Below, piece after piece: positions 43,955 through 53,077 of a stretch of 64,000 nt of DNA (position 1 is the first letter of the stretch; each line of letters starts with the position of its first letter). The DNA is from Exiguobacterium indicum HHS 31 (lineage in GTDB: Bacteria; Bacillota; Bacilli; Exiguobacteriales; Exiguobacteriaceae). Below the pieces are notes generated by a model. The model searched no databases. It worked only from the letters and a program-made list of their open reading frames with translations, and had not been told where the DNA came from. The stretch lies in the NCBI RefSeq assembly GCF_001939065.1, contig NZ_MPSZ01000001.1:434001-498000 (forward strand), written 5' to 3'. The position numbers and the translations under genes were made by a program.

Positions 43955-45589
43955 TTGAAACGAATCTTACGCGACCACTCGAAGGACCGTCCTTACCGAT
44001 TGCGCCAAGGAACGGTTCCAGCATCAGCTGAGGCACGACTCACATCACTCGATCAACGTGAAATCAATCGATTACAACAGAATTTACGAGAAGTCGAACT
44101 GAAATTGAAGCAACGCAATGAAATCATGGAAGCGTTAGCGACGCAAAATGTCGAAGCGGCCTGTGAGACCGTCCTGACGATCCTGTTGCAATTGCTCGAT
44201 GTAAAAGAAGGTGCCATCCTCTTGTACCGTCGTGAACAGTTGAATCATTTCGTCGCGCAAGGCATCGACGAGATGGAGCTGATCGAAAAAGATCTCGATC
44301 AATATTCTGTCTTACGTCGGGCGTTCGTCATGCGTAAATCGGTTCAATTACCGATTGGCGATCAGTTCGAATCGGCGATTCCCGTCCAATCTCCAAGTAA
44401 TGGACAAGTCGTCGGGTTACTTTATATTCGTCATGCTTTTCCTCAGTTCAATCTAGAGCAAGTCGGGGACTTACTTGATCTATCACGAAAACTCGGAATG
44501 ACGCTTGAACGCCATCTATTATTCCATCAGATGGAGCATGAAAAGATCAAGACGTATCAGCTCCTCGACTCGATTCGGGAAGCTGTCCTATACATCGAGA
44601 GTAGTGGGGAACAGATCTATGCGAACCAAGCTTTGTTGAACATGTTTCCACCGAAGCTCGTCAATCAAGCGCAAGGATTCCGCCACGCCTACGAACGGGC
44701 GACGTCGCTGTTTGAACATGTCGATCAGCCAGACGCACTCCATGACTACATCGGTCAACTGATGAATGGAGATATTCCGGGAGAAACGATCGAACTATCA
44801 GCGTTTCGGGGGAACTTGCTACTCAGTGCTTACGCCGAGCGGATTGCGATCGCAAACGTCGAGTGGGGCATGATGCTCGTCTTACGGGACGTGACGAAAG
44901 ATAAGGAACTTGATCTTAAGCAGGCAGAATTCGTCTCGATCGTGTCGCACGAGTTGCGGACACCGCTCTCTTCCATCATGGGCTTCACGGAATTATTGAT
45001 GAAACGAGAAGTGGATCCGAAGCGCCAAAAGCGATATTTGCAGACGATTCATTCAGAAACCGTTCGTTTGGCGGAATTGATCAATGACATCTTGGAAATT
45101 CAAAAAGGAGAAGATTCGACGCATGGGACTCAAAAAGAACCGCTTGATGTGAAACAATTGATGTTCGAGATGAAACCGATGTTTGATCTCGCGAGTCGCG
45201 CGCATCGCATCAGTGTCCAGTTCGATCCAGGCACCTATACGATTTCAGCAAGCAGTGAAAAGATGAAACAGCTGTTCACGAACTTGATCATGAACGCGAT
45301 TAAATATTCGCCTGAAGGTGGGGCAATCCGGATCAAAGGGTCAAATCAATCGGATCAATTACGGATTGAGATATCGGACGAAGGGCTCGGTATACCAGAG
45401 AAAGCCCTACCTTATATCTTTGATAAGTTTTACCGAGCAGATAACTCGGATACACGTAAAATCGGTGGAACCGGCTTAGGACTCGCGATTTGTCGCATGA
45501 TCGTGCTTGATCATGGTGGAGCTATTTCCGTCCAATCAACGGAAGGAAAGGGCAGTACCTTCATCATTCAACTCCCGCTCGACGCATGA
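43955..45589 (+). CDS. soluble GAF-PAS sensor histidine kinase
   Basis: 544 residues from the TTG at 43955, which has AAAGGAGG eight bases ahead. Order: coiled coil (35-62), GAF-like domain (about 65-190), PAS-like domain (about 200-312), HisKA with phospho-acceptor His332 in FVSIVSHELRTPLSS, and HATPase with NAIKYSPEGG, DEGLGIP and GGTGLGLAI boxes. No membrane helix, so it senses a cytoplasmic signal. No response regulator is adjacent. Its end is 32 nt from the next gene's start, and the next gene's frame is open across the junction. Confidence 0.9.
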   Translation: MKRILRDHSKDRPYRLRQGTVPASAEARLTSLDQREINRLQQNLREVELKLKQRNEIMEALATQNVEAACETVLTILLQLLDVKEGAILLYRREQLNHFVAQGIDEMELIEKDLDQYSVLRRAFVMRKSVQLPIGDQFESAIPVQSPSNGQVVGLLYIRHAFPQFNLEQVGDLLDLSRKLGMTLERHLLFHQMEHEKIKTYQLLDSIREAVLYIESSGEQIYANQALLNMFPPKLVNQAQGFRHAYERATSLFEHVDQPDALHDYIGQLMNGDIPGETIELSAFRGNLLLSAYAERIAIANVEWGMMLVLRDVTKDKELDLKQAEFVSIVSHELRTPLSSIMGFTELLMKREVDPKRQKRYLQTIHSETVRLAELINDILEIQKGEDSTHGTQKEPLDVKQLMFEMKPMFDLASRAHRISVQFDPGTYTISASSEKMKQLFTNLIMNAIKYSPEGGAIRIKGSNQSDQLRIEISDEGLGIPEKALPYIFDKFYRADNSDTRKIGGTGLGLAICRMIVLDHGGAISVQSTEGKGSTFIIQLPLDA

Positions 45590-45621
45590 CCGACAATCGA
45601 CTGAGAAAGGAGGAAGACACG

Positions 45622-47376
45622 GTGAATAATTCACACATTCGTTATGAAGCATTGCATCCGCTCGTCGAAGAGATTCTTGAAAAACTGAGTGAACGGATTG
45701 GCGTCAACACGTTGTTTTTTGCATTAAATGATTCATATAGCAACTTTGTCGTCAAGGCGATCAATCAAGAGCGACGGTTGATCGAAGAAGGCTCGACCCA
45801 TGTCTTCCAACACGTTCTCTGTAAGCTGGTCGTCGATGAAACGGATGGAAAGGTTTCAATCAGTGAATTGCTCAACGATCCATTGACGGTCAATCATCCG
45901 GTCACGAAAGCACTGGGGAACGGAAGTTTCATGGGAGTGGCAATCAAGAATGCTGAGAATGAGAAGATCGGGACGTTGTGCGCCTTCGACGATCAACCAT
46001 TCGACTTCAAGGAGCAGGATATTGCACTTGTGGAACATTACGCTGACATCATTAGTAAATCAATCAACGTTGAAACGTATGTCATCAAAGACGCTTTGAC
46101 AGATGTCTATAACGAACGCTATATGAATCGACTGATTTCGAGTGTGACGATTCATCCAGCTTTCTTGATGGTATTGAACCTCGACCGTTTTCATGCGATC
46201 AATGCTACGCACGGTTACCGGATAGGGAATGAAGTGTTGCGTGAAATTGCAAGTCGTCTAAAATATGTACCGTTACCGAATCATGTCGTCGGACGGATGG
46301 ATGGTAATGAGTTCGTCGTATTGGCAGAACTTGAGCAAGAGCAAGAATTCGAACAGCATGCAATAGACTATGCCCGCATCGTCACGGAAGCGATCGAGCA
46401 ACCAATCGTTGGTGTCGCGGACGAACCGATTCACGTGACGGCATCGTCTGGTGTCAGTCTCTTGACGGGTGACATGGCGAGTCGTCAGACGCAGATTTAT
46501 GCAGCGGAAGCTTTGATGCAACAAGTCAAACACGACGGAAAACGACGGACCTCGTTCGTCAATCCAAACCGGCATGCGGAACAGCACCCGTTTGCATCGG
46601 TCCTTGAATCAGAGCTGTCGCATGCACTGGAACGGGGGCAGTTCGAACTTTATTACCAATGGATCGTCGATGCGAAACAAGAACATTATGTCGCGGTTGA
46701 AGCACTTTTGCGCTGGAACCACCCAGTGCTTGGCTTCGTCAGTCCGACGGATTTCATTCCGATTGCTGAGAAGATGGAGATTTTTCCGGACATTGGTCGA
46801 TTTACGATCTGTCAGGCCATCTTGGATCAACGCCGGTTAGAAGAAACGTTTGGTCGTAAGATTTCTGTCGCCGTCAATCTATCGGCAAATCAGTTCGAGT
46901 CGGATCAACTATTTTCCGAGTTAATTCGACTAACAGAAGAGTCTTACTTCCCGAATGAGCGTCTCATTCTTGAAATTCGTGAGGAAGTACTGCAAACACG
47001 TCGTCGTTTTGCCATCAAACGCTTGGAACAGTTACGCCAAGCAGGCTATCGTCTGACCGTCGATCATTTCGGCAGTCATTATGCGTCGCTCAATTCGTTG
47101 TTACGCTTACCTGTTCAAGCGGTCAAACTCGATCCGATTTTTACACGTCGACTCGTTCAAAATCAGTTGGAGCGCTCGATGATTCGCTCTGTCCATTCCT
47201 TGACGTCGACGTTGAACATTGCGCTCGTGATTCAGGAAGTCGAAACACCGTCACAGCTGCAACACATTCAAACGTTAGATGAGTTGTTGTATGTGCAAGG
47301 ATACGAGGTCCATCATCCTCAACCGATCGATCAACTGCTCGTCGAAGACATCATGCGAGGACGTGCTGAGGTTTAA
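45622..47376 (+). CDS. GAF-GGDEF-EAL protein with degenerate active sites
   Basis: 584 residues from the GTG at 45622, supported by AAAGGAGG; the ATG at 45586 overlaps the kinase stop but lacks a site. GAF-like N-terminus (about 1-160), GGDEF-like domain (about 160-310) whose signature reads RMDGNEF, and EAL domain (about 330-584). The EAL keeps VEALLRW, NLSANQF and VKLD, but DDFGTG is DHFGSH and the EGVE Glu is Gln. Cyclase activity is unlikely and phosphodiesterase activity doubtful. It may bind c-di-GMP or GTP as a sensor, probably working with the upstream kinase. Confidence 0.85.
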   Translation: MNNSHIRYEALHPLVEEILEKLSERIGVNTLFFALNDSYSNFVVKAINQERRLIEEGSTHVFQHVLCKLVVDETDGKVSISELLNDPLTVNHPVTKALGNGSFMGVAIKNAENEKIGTLCAFDDQPFDFKEQDIALVEHYADIISKSINVETYVIKDALTDVYNERYMNRLISSVTIHPAFLMVLNLDRFHAINATHGYRIGNEVLREIASRLKYVPLPNHVVGRMDGNEFVVLAELEQEQEFEQHAIDYARIVTEAIEQPIVGVADEPIHVTASSGVSLLTGDMASRQTQIYAAEALMQQVKHDGKRRTSFVNPNRHAEQHPFASVLESELSHALERGQFELYYQWIVDAKQEHYVAVEALLRWNHPVLGFVSPTDFIPIAEKMEIFPDIGRFTICQAILDQRRLEETFGRKISVAVNLSANQFESDQLFSELIRLTEESYFPNERLILEIREEVLQTRRRFAIKRLEQLRQAGYRLTVDHFGSHYASLNSLLRLPVQAVKLDPIFTRRLVQNQLERSMIRSVHSLTSTLNIALVIQEVETPSQLQHIQTLDELLYVQGYEVHHPQPIDQLLVEDIMRGRAEV

Positions 47377-47395
47377 CCGTTCTTCAGTCGGGAAT
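47371..47395 (+). promoter_or_regulatory. sigma-B promoter of the disordered protein gene
   Basis: GTTTAA (47371-47376), 13-bp spacer, GGGAAT (47390-47395), a full match to the consensus, 43 nt before the start. The -35 overlaps the stop codon of the upstream gene. Confidence 0.72.
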
Positions 47396-47437
47396 ACCTT
47401 AAAAGGTGGAACAAGTACATTTTAAGGGGGATGCCAA

Positions 47438-47719
47438 ATGGCTGATCAACACGATAAAGAAACGGATCCGATTACTTCAGGTAACCGAATGACGAAGGAT
47501 GAGATTGCGGGGCGTGATCCGCAGAACCATGCGGAGGTTCCGGAAAAATCGAAGGATGAAAAAGAATCGAAGCATCAAGAGCAAGAACAAGATGCTGAGA
47601 AAACAGAACGACCAGACAACGATGCTTCGAGTGAAGAGGCACCCAATTTGTCCCATGCTTCAGATGAAGATGGGGATGTCCAGCCGTCTGATGATGACAA
47701 CCAACAAGATAAGGAATAA
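47438..47719 (+). CDS. small disordered acidic stress protein (hydrophilin-like)
   Basis: 93 residues, almost all Glu, Asp, Lys, Gln, Asn, Ser and Pro, with no hydrophobic core. MADQHDKETDPITSGNRMTKDEIAGRDP at the N-terminus is the only part with sequence complexity. AAGGGGG precedes the ATG. A sigma-B promoter lies directly upstream, so it is probably made in general stress. No family recognised; a protective or hydration role is only a guess. Confidence 0.72.
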   Translation: MADQHDKETDPITSGNRMTKDEIAGRDPQNHAEVPEKSKDEKESKHQEQEQDAEKTERPDNDASSEEAPNLSHASDEDGDVQPSDDDNQQDKE

Positions 47720-47727
47720 CTAAAATG

Positions 47728-47776
47728 AAAGGCAATCGATGTCCGGCAGAAATGCCGGATACCGATTGCCTTTTTT
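47728..47776. terminator. bidirectional terminator
   Basis: AAAGGCAATCG pairs with CGATTGCCTTT, inner TCCGGCA/TGCCGGA stem around GAAA. Confidence 0.9.
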
Positions 47777-47791
47777 TGATGGAGTAAAAGA

Positions 47792-48757
47792 TTACTCGCC
47801 ACCCCCGCCGCCGTCACCACCACCATCAAATCCTCCGTCGATCCCGCCGTCTGTCGCATGGGACGTATCGGTCAAATCAACAGGGAAGAGTAAGAACGGA
47901 ATCGCGTCGGCGCCGTCCGGTGGGAGAATCGAAGATGGGAAGAGTTGTTGCAGGATTGTTTGTTGACTTAAATACAATCGGATTGCTGTCAAATAGACTA
48001 AGTCTTTCCGGTATTTAAAATGTAAATCGGAGCGTAACGCCTCTGCCATCCGTTCGAGTGACGAAGCGTGAACGTTTGGATCACCGAGTAACGCAAGCAT
48101 GCCGTGGAACGACAGCGGAACATGGTGTTTACGATGTATCTTACGGGATGCCTCCACTTGTGCGATATAGCGATCCCAATCGTCTTCAGGCAATAAAGCG
48201 AATATCAAGGCGACGACATACGTCTGTTGAGCGCGTCCGAATCGCCGTTTGAGTCGTTGATAGACCGTTTCGATACGCGAGGCGAGCTCGTCTAACTCAC
48301 CGCGTGTCGTAGCGTGAAAATAGACGAAAGAGATCAATAGCGGTGACACGATGAACCGATGTTGTTTTTTGAGGTGTGTGTATAATTGTACCGTTCGTTC
48401 AAGTACCACGTCCTGCGGAGTAAGACGGCTGATGAACAGGGCAGTAGAATAGGCATTCAAGGGATGCGACAATCGATGCGATTTAAAATAGCCATGAATC
48501 GACATCATCTCAGCAATCCGACTCGGTGTGTGGGCGTCAAAGGCATGAATCTTCGAAGCAAGTAATAATGCCTGGGTGGTTTGTGTATGCAAGCGTATTT
48601 TCAAGTCATCTGCTGTCTCAAGCAACACACTTGCGGAAACCTGCTCCGTTCCGATCGTTCGGTCGAATGCCAGTTCGATGAGAATGCCATCCTGATAGGT
48701 TCTGAATTCTGGTCCGATGTGATCCAGCTGTCGCAAGAAAGTCGTCGCGATCTCCAT
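47792..48757 (-). CDS. DUF4003-like protein with Gly/Asp tail
   Basis: 321 residues, soluble and helical. KIRLHTQTTQALLLASKIHAFDAHTPSRIAEMM and FVYFHATTRGELDELASRI fit DUF4003. The last 20 residues are a Gly/Asp repeat (DGGIDGGFDGGGDGGGG). In the family the tail often holds Gly and Cys or His. GAGGAGG precedes the ATG. Function unknown. Confidence 0.75.
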   Translation of the reverse strand: MEIATTFLRQLDHIGPEFRTYQDGILIELAFDRTIGTEQVSASVLLETADDLKIRLHTQTTQALLLASKIHAFDAHTPSRIAEMMSIHGYFKSHRLSHPLNAYSTALFISRLTPQDVVLERTVQLYTHLKKQHRFIVSPLLISFVYFHATTRGELDELASRIETVYQRLKRRFGRAQQTYVVALIFALLPEDDWDRYIAQVEASRKIHRKHHVPLSFHGMLALLGDPNVHASSLERMAEALRSDLHFKYRKDLVYLTAIRLYLSQQTILQQLFPSSILPPDGADAIPFLLFPVDLTDTSHATDGGIDGGFDGGGDGGGGGE

Positions 48758-48798
48758 GACTGTTCCTCCTCTGCCTTTTCTTATAGTGTATCACGCAG

Positions 48799-48812
48799 TG
48801 AAAGCGTTCTCT
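48799..48812. promoter_or_regulatory. cre-like sequence
   Basis: TGAAAGCGTTCTCT matches the cre consensus at all but the last position. It lies upstream of the DUF4003-like gene and touches the end of the DUF1836 gene. CcpA control is possible but unproven. Confidence 0.35.
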
Positions 48813-49327
48813 TATTTTTTCAGTTGGGTGTCAATCAATTGTTCTGCTGCGCGCCGATACAAGTTACTCATATGAGCCATCGCTAAGATCTGTTCCAGTG
48901 GGTCGGTCGTCGAGGCGGTTAGAGCGTCTTGTTCTGTTACGAAGCGGGCTGTATTTCGTTCCGTCAGTTCGAGGTAATTGCGATAAAACCCTTCAAGATC
49001 AAGTTGATCCTGTTCGATCCCTTCGTTCAAGGGCGCGAGAATCGTCTTGATATCATTGATCGAAAACGAACTTTTCAATTGATAAATCAAGCTGATCAGA
49101 ATCAAGTGCTCCTTCGTATATTTTTTATTCGTGACCGGAAAGAATAATTTCTTTTTGGCATAATTGTTGATCATCGTCTTCGTCAAAATCGTCTCATCTG
49201 TACTTCGCGTCGTTGCCTCGAATGTCCGCTCGAACAGTTGGATGACTTGATCCATATAGAGATCGATATTCGGAATATCTTCGAGCCGTAATTGGCGATC
49301 GTGTCTCGTGTCATCAGAATGTGTCAT
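48812..49327 (-). CDS. DUF1836 family protein
   Basis: 171 residues. IPNIDLYMDQVIQLFE, LTKTMINNYAKKKLFFPVTNKKYTKEHLILISLIYQLK and SINDIKTIL are the conserved parts of DUF1836, which look like a MerR-type helix-turn-helix. It may be a DNA-binding protein. GGAGG lies seven bases before the ATG. It is divergent from the TrhA gene, with a 21-bp palindrome between. Confidence 0.85.
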   Translation of the reverse strand: MTHSDDTRHDRQLRLEDIPNIDLYMDQVIQLFERTFEATTRSTDETILTKTMINNYAKKKLFFPVTNKKYTKEHLILISLIYQLKSSFSINDIKTILAPLNEGIEQDQLDLEGFYRNYLELTERNTARFVTEQDALTASTTDPLEQILAMAHMSNLYRRAAEQLIDTQLKK

Positions 49328-49357
49328 AAAAAAACCTCCAAAATCGCTAAAATAGGA

Positions 49358-49386
49358 CTTTCTACTTCTCCATCATATGATAGAAT
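49358..49386 (+). promoter_or_regulatory. promoter of the TrhA/hemolysin III gene
   Basis: -35 TTTCTA (49358-49363), 17-bp spacer, -10 TAGAAT (49381-49386). Confidence 0.45.
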
Positions 49387-49400
49387 ACGTATATAACGCC

Positions 49401-49421
49401 ATGTAGTATTCGAAACTACAT
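49401..49421. promoter_or_regulatory. 21-bp palindromic operator candidate
   Basis: ATGTAGT-ATTCGAA-ACTACAT, perfect 7-bp arms, placed at about +8 to +28 of the predicted transcript and before the Shine-Dalgarno. Position suits a repressor site; the DUF1836 neighbour is a candidate binder. Confidence 0.5.
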
Positions 49422-49439
49422 ATCAGAGGAGGAACGAAA

Positions 49440-50087
49440 GTGAAAGCTTATATGAGAGAACCGATTAATGGATTAACGCATCTTGGAGGGGCTGTCTTTG
49501 CTTTTGTCGGGTTACTGGCACTTGTCATTAAGGCATCGTTAGAACGGGGGGCATCACTTGCGATCGTTGCAGCGATTATTTTTGGTGTCAGTATGATGGC
49601 GCTCTATGCCGTCTCAGCGACCTACCATATGGTGCTTGCGAGCGACCGGGCGATCGCAATCTGGCGTCGGTTGGATCATTCGATGATTTATCTGTTGATT
49701 GCCGGGTCTTACGCACCGTTTTGTCTCGTCAGTCTGAACGGTCCGACTGGTTGGGTCTTGTTCAGCATCGTCATGTTGATTGCAGTCTCTGGAATCACCT
49801 TCAAATTGGTTTGGTTCAACAGTCCACGTTGGTTATCAACGACGCTCTACATCGGAATGGGCTGGATCATGGTATTTGCGATCACACCACTCGCGCAAGT
49901 CTTATCACCGCTCGGCATCGGATTGTTGTTCCTTGGTGGTATCTTCTATACGATCGGTGGCATCATCTATGGGCTGAAGCCACGTATCTTATCGTTCAAA
50001 CATCTTGGATTCCATGAAATCTTCCATATCTTCGTATTACTTGGTAGCTTAGCACATTTCCTATGTGTCTACTTCTTCGTCTTATGA
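49440..50087 (+). CDS. hemolysin III / PAQR family membrane protein (TrhA)
   Basis: Seven-helix membrane protein of 215 residues. REPINGLTHLGGAVFA, SATYHMV, RRLDHSMIYLLIAGSYAPF and the C-terminal HEIFHIFVLLGSLAHF carry the His/Asp metal-site residues of the PAQR/YqfA family. Recent work ties bacterial members to membrane fluidity. The start is GTG at 49440 with GAGGAGG upstream. Divergent from the DUF1836 gene. Confidence 0.92.
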   Translation: MKAYMREPINGLTHLGGAVFAFVGLLALVIKASLERGASLAIVAAIIFGVSMMALYAVSATYHMVLASDRAIAIWRRLDHSMIYLLIAGSYAPFCLVSLNGPTGWVLFSIVMLIAVSGITFKLVWFNSPRWLSTTLYIGMGWIMVFAITPLAQVLSPLGIGLLFLGGIFYTIGGIIYGLKPRILSFKHLGFHEIFHIFVLLGSLAHFLCVYFFVL

Positions 50088-50094
50088 GGATGTC

Positions 50095-50126
50095 CTCCTT
50101 CAGTCAATGGCTGAAGGAGTTTTTTT
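50095..50126 (+). terminator. terminator after the TrhA gene
   Basis: CTCCTTCAG-TCAATGG-CTGAAGGAG followed by seven T. Confidence 0.88.
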
Positions 50127-50205
50127 GTGTCTGATGGAAATTACAGGAGAAGTCGAGTGTTCTCACGAATGAAAGAACGAATAGATCACGCATAGGGGGA
50201 AAAGC

Positions 50206-51930
50206 ATGAAACACACACGATGGCAGTTAGAGACACTCTACACGATAGATGACGTCAAATCAGGAATTACTAAGATACAAGCAGCGTTGACGAAACGTCC
50301 GACAAATGTGGCAGAACAGGTCGAGCGTTATCAGCAAGTCGCGCGCGACGTCGAGGAATGGAGCGACTTCATTTATTGTCTGTACGCTGAAGATGTCACG
50401 CGCTCAGAAGTCCATCCATTGCTCGAAGAGATTGAAATCGTGCAAGCGATGGTGCGCAGTGAGGCAGCAGCACTCGATACGAAGATCGCTGCACTGTCAC
50501 AAGAAGAGTGGGAGGAGCTCGTCACGGGCTCACCATACGCCTTTTTCTTGAACGAACGCCGTGACATCCAGTCGCGTCGTGCACCACTAGTGCAGGAACA
50601 ATTGTTGCAGGATCTCGGTGTGGACGGGTTCCAAGGCTGGGGACAGCTCTACAAACAGCGTTTCATGGCATTACGCGTCGACTTGGATAATAAGCAGGTT
50701 ACGATCGGTCAAGGGCTACACGAAGCGATGTTCGCACCTGACCGTTCGGCTCGTTTAGCGGCAGCGACAGCAGTTGACACTGCTTGTGCACAAGAAGCTG
50801 ACCTGTTCGCGATGATTCTGAACCGGATTGCCGGCTTCAGATTGCAATCCTACAAGATGCGGAACTGGGAGCAACCATTGACCGAGTTGCTTGAGCAGAA
50901 CCGGATCTCGGAAGCGAGCCTAACAGCGATGATGGAAGCACTTGATCAACACCGCGACCTCTTTCACGCCTATTACGCTCGCAAGATTGCCCAGGCGGAG
51001 CGGGTGACGGGAGAATGGCATGATTTTGAGACGAACACCTATCGCTCCGCGCGTCACGTTCCATTTGAGATGGCAGAGACCATCGTCACGACACAATTCA
51101 AACGATTGAATCCGCAGCTCGGCGCCTTCGCGGAAAACGTGTTTAGTGAGGGATGGGTCGATGCAGAGAATCGTCCTGGAAAAGCAGAGGGCGGATTCTG
51201 CGCTGCCTTTCCGATTGCCAAGGAGAGCCGGATCTTCATGACGTACCGCGACAGTTATCCGGACGTCGCGACGCTCGCTCATGAATTCGGTCATGCCTAT
51301 CATAATTATTTACTGCAAGATGAACCGTATTTAAATCAAGTAAAAGGAACGAGCATTGCGGAGACGGCTTCGACGTTCATGGAGAATCTCGTCCTCGATG
51401 CTGCCATCAAAGAGACGACGGAACGGGAGGAAGTGCTTGCTCTGCTTGAAGTCAAGATCCGAGAAGGGCTGAAATATGCCAGCATCGTTCCCAGGATGTT
51501 CCGGTTCGAGCAACGGTTTTATGCGGAACGTCAGCAAGGGACGGTCAGTGCCGAACGGTTAAGTGAACTCCTGCAAGAGGAAGAACGGTTAGCCTATGGT
51601 CCGGTATTGCCTGAACCAGCGCGCTATAAATGGATGTACATCAGTCATCTGTTCAATCCGAATCTTGCGTTCTACAACATTCCCTACACGATCGGTTATC
51701 TGCTCAGCAATAGTCTGTATCAGACGGTTCAAGCGGATCCGAGTCAATTTTCGACAGTCTTTGAAGCCGTCATGCATGATTCCGGTCAAGCGACGATCGA
51801 TGAGATCGTTAAACGTCATCTCGACGCTGATCCGACATCTGTCGCGTTTTGGATGGAAGCTCAACAACCGCTCGTCCAGGCAATTAAGCAGTACCTGACG
51901 TTAACGGAATCCTCTCTCTCCGTCGATTGA
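50206..51930 (+). CDS. M3B-family oligoendopeptidase (PepF type)
   Basis: Zinc metallopeptidase of 574 residues that degrades small peptides in the cytoplasm. The catalytic motif LAHEFGHAYH is near residue 356-365, with GTSIAETASTFMENL downstream carrying the third zinc Glu. Length and order fit PepF/YjbG-like enzymes. AGGGGGAAAAGC precedes the ATG. A short gap to rpiA suggests shared transcription. Confidence 0.93.
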   Translation: MKHTRWQLETLYTIDDVKSGITKIQAALTKRPTNVAEQVERYQQVARDVEEWSDFIYCLYAEDVTRSEVHPLLEEIEIVQAMVRSEAAALDTKIAALSQEEWEELVTGSPYAFFLNERRDIQSRRAPLVQEQLLQDLGVDGFQGWGQLYKQRFMALRVDLDNKQVTIGQGLHEAMFAPDRSARLAAATAVDTACAQEADLFAMILNRIAGFRLQSYKMRNWEQPLTELLEQNRISEASLTAMMEALDQHRDLFHAYYARKIAQAERVTGEWHDFETNTYRSARHVPFEMAETIVTTQFKRLNPQLGAFAENVFSEGWVDAENRPGKAEGGFCAAFPIAKESRIFMTYRDSYPDVATLAHEFGHAYHNYLLQDEPYLNQVKGTSIAETASTFMENLVLDAAIKETTEREEVLALLEVKIREGLKYASIVPRMFRFEQRFYAERQQGTVSAERLSELLQEEERLAYGPVLPEPARYKWMYISHLFNPNLAFYNIPYTIGYLLSNSLYQTVQADPSQFSTVFEAVMHDSGQATIDEIVKRHLDADPTSVAFWMEAQQPLVQAIKQYLTLTESSLSVD

Positions 51931-51972
51931 AGACGAATCGAAACGGGAACAGAAATGTAGGGAGGGATGCGG

Positions 51973-52671
51973 ATGTATGAACAGGAGAAACAATTAGTCG
52001 CTGAGGCAGCACTAACTTACGTGAAAGATGGGATGATAGTGGGTCTTGGGACGGGTTCGACGACGGAACGGTTCATCGAGGCGCTTGGTCCACTTGTGCA
52101 GGCGGGACTACAGATTCAAGGCGTGGCAACGTCACTTGCGACGGTCCGACTCGCGGAACAGTTACACATTCCGTTGATCGACTTGGAAGAGGGAATGGAA
52201 ATCGATGTGACGATCGATGGGATCGATCAAATTGACGGACACTTCCAAACAATCAAAGGTGGTGGCGGTGCACTATTTCGCGAGAAAATCGTCGCAATGA
52301 TGAGTCGAGAATTGCTCTATCTGACCGATTCCTCGAAGTTCGTCCATCATTTAAGCGGACCGTTACCGGTCGAACTGGATCCGTTTGCCTTACCGTATGT
52401 GCGGCAACGGTTGCGTGATAAGCATGTATCCGCAACGCTACGCGTGAAAGACAATCGTCCCTTCGTTACAGATGGAGGTCACGTGATTCTTGACGTAGAC
52501 TTATCAGCCATCTCGGACGTCCGAGTATTCGCAAAAGAAGTGAAGAGTTGGTCGGGTGTACTCGAGACCGGTTACTTCGAGCGACAGCCCGATCATGTCC
52601 TGACGGTCGAAGAGGGCAAGGTCAAACGTATCGCGCATCCACGACTGCGTGACGGTGGTGGATTGGTTTAA
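51973..52671 (+). CDS. rpiA: ribose-5-phosphate isomerase A
   Basis: Converts ribose-5-phosphate to ribulose-5-phosphate in the pentose phosphate pathway, 232 residues. [17 protein letters not shown] binds phosphate, [12 protein letters not shown] and [13 protein letters not shown] hold the catalytic Asp, Glu and Lys. The ATG at 51973 is six bases from GGAGGG; the ATG at 51967 abuts it. Functionally linked to the transketolase elsewhere in the window. Confidence 0.95.
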   Translation: MYEQEKQLVAEAALTYVKDGMIVGLGTGSTTERFIEALGPLVQAGLQIQGVATSLATVRLAEQLHIPLIDLEEGMEIDVTIDGIDQIDGHFQTIKGGGGALFREKIVAMMSRELLYLTDSSKFVHHLSGPLPVELDPFALPYVRQRLRDKHVSATLRVKDNRPFVTDGGHVILDVDLSAISDVRVFAKEVKSWSGVLETGYFERQPDHVLTVEEGKVKRIAHPRLRDGGGLV

Positions 52672-52692
52672 GGAAAGAAAGAAGGAAACCGT

Positions 52693-52953
52693 ATGGGCTT
52701 GAAAAAACGGTATTTATTCGGAGCAGGTGTCATTGCCGGTGCGAGTCTATTGTTGTTCAGGAAGCGGGAACAGGGCACACAGACCGATGCGCTACGTGAT
52801 TATTTAGAGCATCTCGATCAGGATCCGAGTCCCGATGCTGCGAAGGACCCGGATGAGGTCGGATTGACGAAACTGGATTCGATCTATCGGTCGGAGTGGC
52901 AAGCGAATGGTTTTCCACGTTCGCGGACGGAGCTAGAGGAGCTTGAAAAATAA
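52693..52953 (+). CDS. small membrane-anchored hypothetical protein
   Basis: 86 residues with a short N-terminal hydrophobic segment (KKRYLFGAGVIAGASLLLF) and an acidic tail (DSIYRSEWQANGFPRSRTELEELEK). GAAGGAAA precedes the ATG. It follows rpiA by 21 nt. No family recognised. Confidence 0.68.
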   Translation: MGLKKRYLFGAGVIAGASLLLFRKREQGTQTDALRDYLEHLDQDPSPDAAKDPDEVGLTKLDSIYRSEWQANGFPRSRTELEELEK

Positions 52954-52963
52954 AAGAACATGA

Positions 52964-52997
52964 AAACAGCCTTGATTTCAATGAATCAAGGCTGTTT
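52964..52997. terminator. terminator at the left edge of the AT-rich block
   Basis: AAACAGCCTTGATT pairs with AATCAAGGCTGTTT, 14 perfect pairs, short T-tracts on either side. Confidence 0.75.
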
Positions 52998-53077
52998 GAC
53001 TTAGAGGTAATTGAAAAGAGGAGAAGCTCACCATGCCAATTTGAAATCTTATCCTGAATCATATTAGAACTGAGCAT

